Positions 7,241 to 11,099 of a DNA stretch of 11,099 nt are shown here, piece after piece. Numbering within the stretch: position 1 is the stretch's first letter; each line of letters begins with the position of its first letter. The notes under the pieces were generated by a model. The model ran no database searches and was not told the origin of the DNA. It saw nothing but the letters and a program-made list of their open reading frames with translations. The position numbers and the translations under genes were made by a program. Origin of the DNA: Mogibacterium sp. (GTDB lineage Bacteria > Bacillota_A > Clostridia > Peptostreptococcales > Anaerovoracaceae); assembly GCA_017469325.1 (NCBI GenBank), contig JAFUGO010000156.1:1-11099 (forward strand). The letters are read 5' to 3'.

Positions 7241-8573
7241 TGACCGCAGCCAACTGAATACACTGGCCGAAGAAGTTCTCGACATCTCGAGGAACCGTCT
7301 TCTGGTGAATCTCAGGTACATGGATACGGCCCTCAGCTTCCACGGAAGAGAGGTCAGCGGGGACAGCTTCACGACGGACGGCCGCACGCTTTATTACGAT
7401 CCGGCCTTTGTGCTGAGGACTTACAGCGATTCAAAGGAGAAACTTACAAGGATGTATCTTCATACCGTCCTTCACTGCGTCTTCTGCCACCCGTTTACCG
7501 GAGCGGACATAGACCGCGGGCTGTGGGACCTCGCCTGCGATATAGCGGCGGAGTCGGTCATTAGTGAGCTGGATCTTCCGTGCACAAGGACGGACGACGA
7601 CGGACCGAAGCAGGACGCACTAAAAAGGATACGGAGGCAGACGGGATTCCTGACTGCCGAAAAGATATACAGCGCTCTGAGGAAAGGCGAGCTGGCAGCC
7701 GGGGATCTGAAGATGAAGCCGGAGCAGCTCGAAGAGCTGTTCATGGCGGACAGCCACTCCGGATGGTATGAGAACGAGACCCAGGCGCCGGCCGCGCAGT
7801 CGGTGCTCATGAGAGATGATAAACCGGCCGCGGAAGACACGGACCTCCAGACGGACTGGAAGAAGATAGCGGAGCAGATCGAGATGGAGATCGAGACCTT
7901 CGCGAAGGTACGCGGGAAATTCGCGTCCTCGCTGGTCCAGAATCTCAGGGAGGTCAACCGCGAAAGATACGATTACTCGGAATTCCTGAGGAAGTTCTCA
8001 GCGGTGAACGAGACCGTGAAGGTCTCCGATGATGAGTTCGACTATATCTATTACAACTACGGACTCACGCAATACGACAGGATGCCGCTCATAGAGCCGC
8101 TCGAATACCGCGAGGACAGCCGCATAAAAGACTTCGTCATCGCGATAGATACATCGGGCTCGGTAGCGGGAGAAGAAGTCCAGTCGTTCCTTCAGAAGAC
8201 ATACAACATCCTGAAGAGCCGCGAGTCCTTCCACAGCAGGATCAACGTGCACATCATCCAGTGCGACGCGCAGATCCAGTCCGATGAGGTCATCACCTCG
8301 GCGGAGGACTTCGACAGATACATGGAGACCATGGAAATACGGGGACTCGGCGGCACGGACTTCAGACCGGTGTTCGACTATGTGGACAGGCTCATCAGGG
8401 ACGGGGAGTTCAGCGATCTTAAAGGCCTCATCTATTTCACGCACGGACTCGGCACTTATCCTCCGGTGAAGCCGGATTACAGGACGGCCTTCGTGTTCGT
8501 CGAAAGCGGATACAATGTGCCGGAGGTCCCGGTGTGGGCCATGAAAGTGGTGCTAAGACCCGGGGAATTGTGA
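7224..8573 (+). CDS. DUF2201/COG3864-type protein: degenerate metallopeptidase domain plus VWA-like domain
   Basis: A 449-residue protein, taking ATG 7224 as the start; an in-frame TTG at 7215 would add three residues. The N-terminal region (about 15-120) resembles the putative metallopeptidase domain of this family, with LHTVLHCVFCHPF at 79-91. His80, His84 and His89 keep the zinc-ligand spacing, but Thr81 sits where HExxH has its catalytic Glu. A charged linker (about 125-230) leads to a C-terminal VWA-like domain (about 300-445) with DTSGS at 309-313 and Thr378 in GLGGTDF. FTHG at 405-408 has His where a MIDAS Asp is usual. It overlaps the alcohol dehydrogenase end by 17 bases and precedes a MoxR-type AAA+ gene, its expected partner. 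Role: probable adaptor or chaperone subunit, not a proven peptidase. Confidence 0.85.
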   Translation: MKSAGSDRSQLNTLAEEVLDISRNRLLVNLRYMDTALSFHGREVSGDSFTTDGRTLYYDPAFVLRTYSDSKEKLTRMYLHTVLHCVFCHPFTGADIDRGLWDLACDIAAESVISELDLPCTRTDDDGPKQDALKRIRRQTGFLTAEKIYSALRKGELAAGDLKMKPEQLEELFMADSHSGWYENETQAPAAQSVLMRDDKPAAEDTDLQTDWKKIAEQIEMEIETFAKVRGKFASSLVQNLREVNRERYDYSEFLRKFSAVNETVKVSDDEFDYIYYNYGLTQYDRMPLIEPLEYREDSRIKDFVIAIDTSGSVAGEEVQSFLQKTYNILKSRESFHSRINVHIIQCDAQIQSDEVITSAEDFDRYMETMEIRGLGGTDFRPVFDYVDRLIRDGEFSDLKGLIYFTHGLGTYPPVKPDYRTAFVFVESGYNVPEVPVWAMKVVLRPGEL

Positions 8574-8646
8574 TATTTTTAAACGGTAGAAATGCAGCAC
8601 CTGCAGACAGGACGTTATTCTCAGAAAAAACCGAAGGAATAATGAG

Positions 8647-10149
8647 ATGAATATAGGCAAAGCAAAAGAACAGATCAGGAATGCCATAACGGCATATCTC
8701 ACAAAGGACGAGCTCGGCAACTACGTTATACCCGTAGAGAAGCAGAGACCGGTGCTCCTCATAGGTCCGCCGGGAATAGGCAAGACGGCCATCATGGAGC
8801 AGCTCGCGTCGGAGCTCGGTATCGGTCTCATCTCATACTCGATGACGCATCATACGCGCCAGAGCGCCATAGGCCTGCCGTTCATCAGCCGCAAGGTTTA
8901 CGGCGGGACGGAGTGCGATGTCACGGAGTACACGATGAGCGAGATCATCGCCTCGGTCTACGACCTTATGGAGACCACGGGCGTGAAGCAGGGCATACTC
9001 TTCCTGGATGAGATCAACTGCGTGTCCGAGACGCTGTCTCCTCTGATGATGCAGTTCCTGCAGTACAAAGTCTTCGGCGGACACAGGCTGCCCGAGGGCT
9101 GGATAGTCGTTACGGCAGGCAATCCAACGGAGTACAACGACTCGGCCAGGGAGTTCGATATCGTGACACTCGACAGACTCAAAAAGATCGAGGCCGAGCC
9201 GGACTTCGAGGCATGGAAGGAGTACGCAGCGTCGGCTCATATCCATCCGGCGGTCATGTCGTTCCTGCAGAATAAGAGGAACCATTTCTATCACGTCGAG
9301 ACCACGGTCAGCGGCAAGTCGATAGTGACCCCGAGAGGCTGGGAAGACCTCAGCAAGATGCTCCAGCTTTATGAGAAGAACGGCATCGAAGCCGATGAAG
9401 ACCTCATAGTGCAGTACCTCCAGAACAACAGCACCGCAAAGGAGTTCAATGTCTATCTGGGCCTCTTCAACAAGTACAAAGAGGAGTATCCTATAGACGC
9501 GATCCTGGACGGCGAAGTGCCTGAGGGCATGCAGGAGAGAGCTTCGGAGGCGGGATTCGATGAGGTATACACGCTGATCGGACTGCTCCTCGGAAGCGTG
9601 AAAGAAGACGTCCGCGAGTGCATCGAGGAACACCGCGTTCTCGAATCCGTCAGGCTCTGCGTAAAAGAGTACAAGGCAGCCGCTTCGGATGAGCTCGAGC
9701 CGGCAGATAATATGAAGAGGCTCATACACCGTATAGAGTCGGGACGCGAAGCCGGGCTCAAAGCGCATTCACTCACAAGGGAAGAATCCGACCGCATGCT
9801 GAGGACTGTATCGTGCCTGTACGATATGCTCGAGAGCATTGCAAAGGCTCCGGACTATGACAGCTCATATGACATAATCCGCGAGATATACGGAGAGCTG
9901 GTAGGCGCTCATAACGATAGAGCCTGGTCGGTCAGAAGCAGGATGGACAATATGTTCAGCTTTGCGGAGGCGTGCTGGGGCGATGAGAAGGAGATGCTCA
10001 TGATCGTCACCGAGCTGACCGCGGATCCTGACTGCGTATCGTTTATCAGCAGTTTCGGATGCGACGGATACTACGAGCACAACAAGAACCTGCTCTTCGA
10101 TGAGAGGGCGGTAGAGATAGAGAAGCAGATCGACGATCTGGAACTGTAA
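8647..10149 (+). CDS. MoxR-type AAA+ ATPase, partner of the VWA protein
   Basis: A 500-residue ATPase. The AAA+ module covers about residues 1-250, with Walker A GPPGIGKT at 40-47, Walker B ILFLDE at 117-122, sensor-1 Asn159 in TAGNP and an arginine-containing DSAREF/LDRLKK region (168-180) where arginine-finger and sensor residues fall. The module ends with the VTPRGWEDL segment typical of MoxR lids. The remaining 250 residues are helical and acidic, longer than a simple MoxR (about 300-330 residues), and I do not recognise a domain there. MoxR/VWA pairs remodel or insert metal into client proteins; this pair's client is unknown. A Shine-Dalgarno AAGGAA lies upstream; a 73-base gap separates it from the VWA gene, and a strong hairpin follows 11 bases after the stop. 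Confidence 0.9.
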   Translation: MNIGKAKEQIRNAITAYLTKDELGNYVIPVEKQRPVLLIGPPGIGKTAIMEQLASELGIGLISYSMTHHTRQSAIGLPFISRKVYGGTECDVTEYTMSEIIASVYDLMETTGVKQGILFLDEINCVSETLSPLMMQFLQYKVFGGHRLPEGWIVVTAGNPTEYNDSAREFDIVTLDRLKKIEAEPDFEAWKEYAASAHIHPAVMSFLQNKRNHFYHVETTVSGKSIVTPRGWEDLSKMLQLYEKNGIEADEDLIVQYLQNNSTAKEFNVYLGLFNKYKEEYPIDAILDGEVPEGMQERASEAGFDEVYTLIGLLLGSVKEDVRECIEEHRVLESVRLCVKEYKAAASDELEPADNMKRLIHRIESGREAGLKAHSLTREESDRMLRTVSCLYDMLESIAKAPDYDSSYDIIREIYGELVGAHNDRAWSVRSRMDNMFSFAEACWGDEKEMLMIVTELTADPDCVSFISSFGCDGYYEHNKNLLFDERAVEIEKQIDDLEL

Positions 10150-10160
10150 GAAGCAAAAGC

Positions 10161-10190
10161 AAGAGCGCTCCCATCAGCGGGAGCGCTCTT
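10161..10190. terminator. Bidirectional intrinsic terminator hairpin
   Basis: AAGAGCGCTCCC (10161-10172) and GGGAGCGCTCTT (10179-10190) form a perfect 12-bp stem with a six-base loop. On the plus strand the tail is short (CTCTTTAA). On the minus strand it is followed by GCTTTTGCTT. It begins 11 bases after the AAA+ stop and also lies 30 bases beyond the stop of the convergent small minus-strand gene, so it can serve both. Confidence 0.85.
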
Positions 10191-10219
10191 TAAGTGGTCG
10201 ATATTCCAGAAGGAACTAA

Positions 10220-10306
10220 TTATCTCTTGTGGCTGTACTTTGAATAGTAGTAGCACTTACCTGCGAAAACTCCGATGAAGGACATAATTACGATTGCGTT
10301 CATCAT
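10220..10306 (-). CDS. 28-residue single-helix membrane peptide (unrecognised)
   Basis: A very short reading frame. It starts with two Met codons (ATG at 10306-10304, then 10303-10301) and runs through a hydrophobic stretch, NAIVIMSFIGVFAG (residues 3-16), to a tyrosine-rich basic tail, KCYYYSKYSHKR, ending in TAA. A near-perfect Shine-Dalgarno AGGAGGTG (10319-10312) sits six bases before the first ATG. A candidate promoter and a downstream terminator hairpin frame it as its own transcription unit. The layout (one helix, basic tail) suits a small inner-membrane protein, a regulator subunit of a membrane complex, or a type I toxin-like peptide. I do not recognise it as a named family. Its reality rests on the signals around it, not on homology. 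Confidence 0.7.
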   Translation of the reverse strand: MMNAIVIMSFIGVFAGKCYYYSKYSHKR

Positions 10307-10311
10307 GACGG

Positions 10312-10319
10312 CACCTCCT
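10312..10319 (-). promoter_or_regulatory. Strong ribosome binding site of the small membrane peptide
   Basis: Read on the minus strand this is AGGAGGTG, an almost complete complement of the 16S 3' end, six bases before the first of two tandem ATG codons (nine before the second). It is the strongest such site in the window and decides the start of the short gene. Confidence 0.8.
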
Positions 10320-10320
10320 A

Positions 10321-10563
10321 ACAAAACCCTTGATCATTGAAATGCTTTTTACATTTTCCATGAGCAGGGAGTCAAGACACTCTCCTCTGCTTTCACCTAC
10401 ATTGTACTTCCAAAGAAACATAAGTAAAGTTAATATTATTTACAGATACATTCAGATGCACTTAACCGAAAACAGCGCAGCACGGAGCACCTTTTATTAC
10501 GAATACCGATAATCGTTCAGAATCCTATCAATCATATCAATACTTGAAATATTTTAGGTAGAC
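10321..10563. other. AT-rich intergenic gap between divergent genes
   Basis: Apart from the minus-strand promoter region and the plus-strand -10 element, I see no gene, tRNA, riboswitch core or long repeat in these roughly 240 bases. The composition is clearly more AT-rich than the flanking genes, as expected for a divergent promoter region. A 60-codon plus-strand frame at 10330-10512 has no ribosome site and an unlikely protein composition, so it is not called. Confidence 0.6.
10346..10375 (-). promoter_or_regulatory. Candidate sigma-A type promoter for the small membrane peptide
   Basis: On the minus strand TTGACT (10375-10370, five of six consensus bases) is followed after 18 bases by TAAAAA (10351-10346, four of six). 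Transcription would start near 10339, giving a leader of about 33 bases before the ATG. The -35 overlaps an imperfect hairpin (arms 10363-10371 and 10382-10391), which could be incidental or an operator. Confidence 0.45.
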
Positions 10564-10569
10564 TATAAT
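10544..10569 (+). promoter_or_regulatory. Possible promoter of the URO-D family gene
   Basis: A perfect TATAAT lies at 10564-10569, about 42 bases before the downstream ATG. The nearest -35-like element, TTGAAA (10544-10549), is only 14 bases away, shorter than normal. The -10 is convincing; the -35 is not, so an activator may be needed. Confidence 0.45.
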
Positions 10570-10610
10570 AAATTCGTAAGATGTAGCTGGGATATCAAGA
10601 GGACTTCGAC

Positions 10611-11099
10611 ATGACATATGAAGAACTGAAAAAAGAAATGGAGAAGTACCCCGAGACCATGTCTGCGGGGGAAAGAATGCAGAAGTATGCTGCAGGTGAG
10701 ATGGTAGACCACATCCCGTTCTCGCTGCAGAGTAACGAAGAAGCTATGGCAAACATCTTCGGTTATACGACTGCAGAGTGGAGAAATGACGTAAAAGTCC
10801 ACATCGATGTAATCAAGAGAAGAATGGAAGAATTCAACATCGGCGGACTCGCATCAGGCCTCAGACTGAGGACCATGGCGCAGGCTGTCGGATCCGAGAT
10901 ATACTTCCCTGAAGTCGGCATCGACCGCGTGATCAAGCCTGTACTCACAGACTATTCCATGCTGCCGGAGCTGATGAAGGACAATCCAAAAAAGAATCCG
11001 GTATTCCTCGCGGTACTTCAGAGAGGAATCGACCTCAAGATGGCGTTCCCTGAAATGGGCATAGCGATGCCGGTAGCCGGACCGTTCACGAACGCGTCC
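10611..11099 (+). CDS. Uroporphyrinogen-decarboxylase family protein (MtaA/CmuA-like), 3'-truncated by window edge
   Basis: The first 163 codons of a longer gene. ATG 10611 is preceded by AGAGGA (10598-10603) at a seven-base spacing. The N-terminus has the family pattern SAGERMQKYAAGEMVDHIPF (residues 18-37), then MANIFGYT. Further on come AVGSEIYFPEVGIDRV and, at the window edge, MPVAGPFTNAS, which matches the GPFT strand of URO-D barrels. It lacks the RQAGRY motif that defines true HemE, so it is better placed with the corrinoid-linked methyltransferases (MtaA/CmuA group) or related proteins of unknown activity. Substrate cannot be named. It has its own promoter region, and its proximity to B12 genes may be meaningful because such enzymes work with corrinoid proteins. 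Confidence 0.82.
   Translation, partial: MTYEELKKEMEKYPETMSAGERMQKYAAGEMVDHIPFSLQSNEEAMANIFGYTTAEWRNDVKVHIDVIKRRMEEFNIGGLASGLRLRTMAQAVGSEIYFPEVGIDRVIKPVLTDYSMLPELMKDNPKKNPVFLAVLQRGIDLKMAFPEMGIAMPVAGPFTNAS

Noticed and set aside
6257..7387. 376-codon minus-strand frame across the alcohol dehydrogenase gene
   Set aside because: Opposite a gene with all metal ligands in place; no ribosome site or family motif.
8833..9768. 311-codon minus-strand frame inside the AAA+ gene
   Set aside because: Shadow of the real AAA+ frame; no recognisable motif.
10363..10391. Imperfect hairpin AGCAGGGAG / CTCC-T-CTGCT
   Set aside because: Nine pairs with a bulge, ten-base loop and no T-run on either side; overlaps a candidate -35, but too weak to call an operator or terminator.
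10330..10512. 60-codon plus-strand frame in the intergenic gap
   Set aside because: No Shine-Dalgarno, low-complexity composition, and it lies in AT-rich promoter-like DNA.
10321..10610. Cobalamin riboswitch or other leader RNA before the URO-D family gene
   Set aside because: Looked for a B12-box-like GCCACTG and a long structured leader; neither was seen, and the -10 element leaves only about 35 bases of leader.
10611..11099. Calling the last gene hemE
   Set aside because: The RQAGRY motif expected near the N-terminus of true uroporphyrinogen decarboxylase is absent.
1..11099. CRISPR array, insertion sequence, tRNA or rRNA
   Set aside because: No spaced direct repeats of array type, no transposase or terminal inverted repeats and no cloverleaf or rRNA-like stretch were seen.

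Overview
This looks like chromosomal DNA from an anaerobic, moderately GC-rich Firmicute, most likely a member of Clostridia (Eubacteriales). The reasons are the fused uroporphyrinogen-III methyltransferase/synthase, a free-standing precorrin-2 dehydrogenase, a CbiL-type methyltransferase, a clostridial-style iron-dependent alcohol dehydrogenase and purine-rich Shine-Dalgarno sites. The placement rests on protein character and gene order; no rRNA or tRNA is present to confirm it.

Positions 1-5935 hold a tetrapyrrole block, all on the plus strand and tightly packed. In order: the 3' part of hemC (hydroxymethylbilane synthase), a cobA-hemD fusion, cbiL (precorrin-2 C20-methyltransferase), an ABC-2 type transporter (ATPase then permease), an unrecognised membrane-anchored extracytoplasmic protein, and a SirC/CysG-N type precorrin-2 dehydrogenase. 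The enzymes run from porphobilinogen to precorrin-2. CbiL then leads to cobalamin and the dehydrogenase leads to sirohydrochlorin (siroheme, or cobalt insertion). The transporter and surface protein sit inside this set without an obvious enzymatic role, which makes them the best candidates for an unassigned transport or metal/tetrapyrrole function.

Positions 6023-10149 hold an iron-type alcohol dehydrogenase, a DUF2201/COG3864-type protein (degenerate metallopeptidase domain plus VWA-like domain) whose start overlaps the dehydrogenase gene, and a MoxR-type AAA+ ATPase. AAA+/VWA pairs act elsewhere as chaperones or metal-insertion motors. Their client here is unknown.

A 12-bp perfect hairpin at 10161-10190 ends this plus-strand run. 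It also faces a very short minus-strand gene (10220-10306) for a 28-residue one-helix membrane peptide, which has the strongest ribosome binding site in the window and a plausible promoter. After an AT-rich gap with no other gene, a uroporphyrinogen-decarboxylase-family protein (MtaA/CmuA-like, not true HemE) starts at 10611 and runs off the end.
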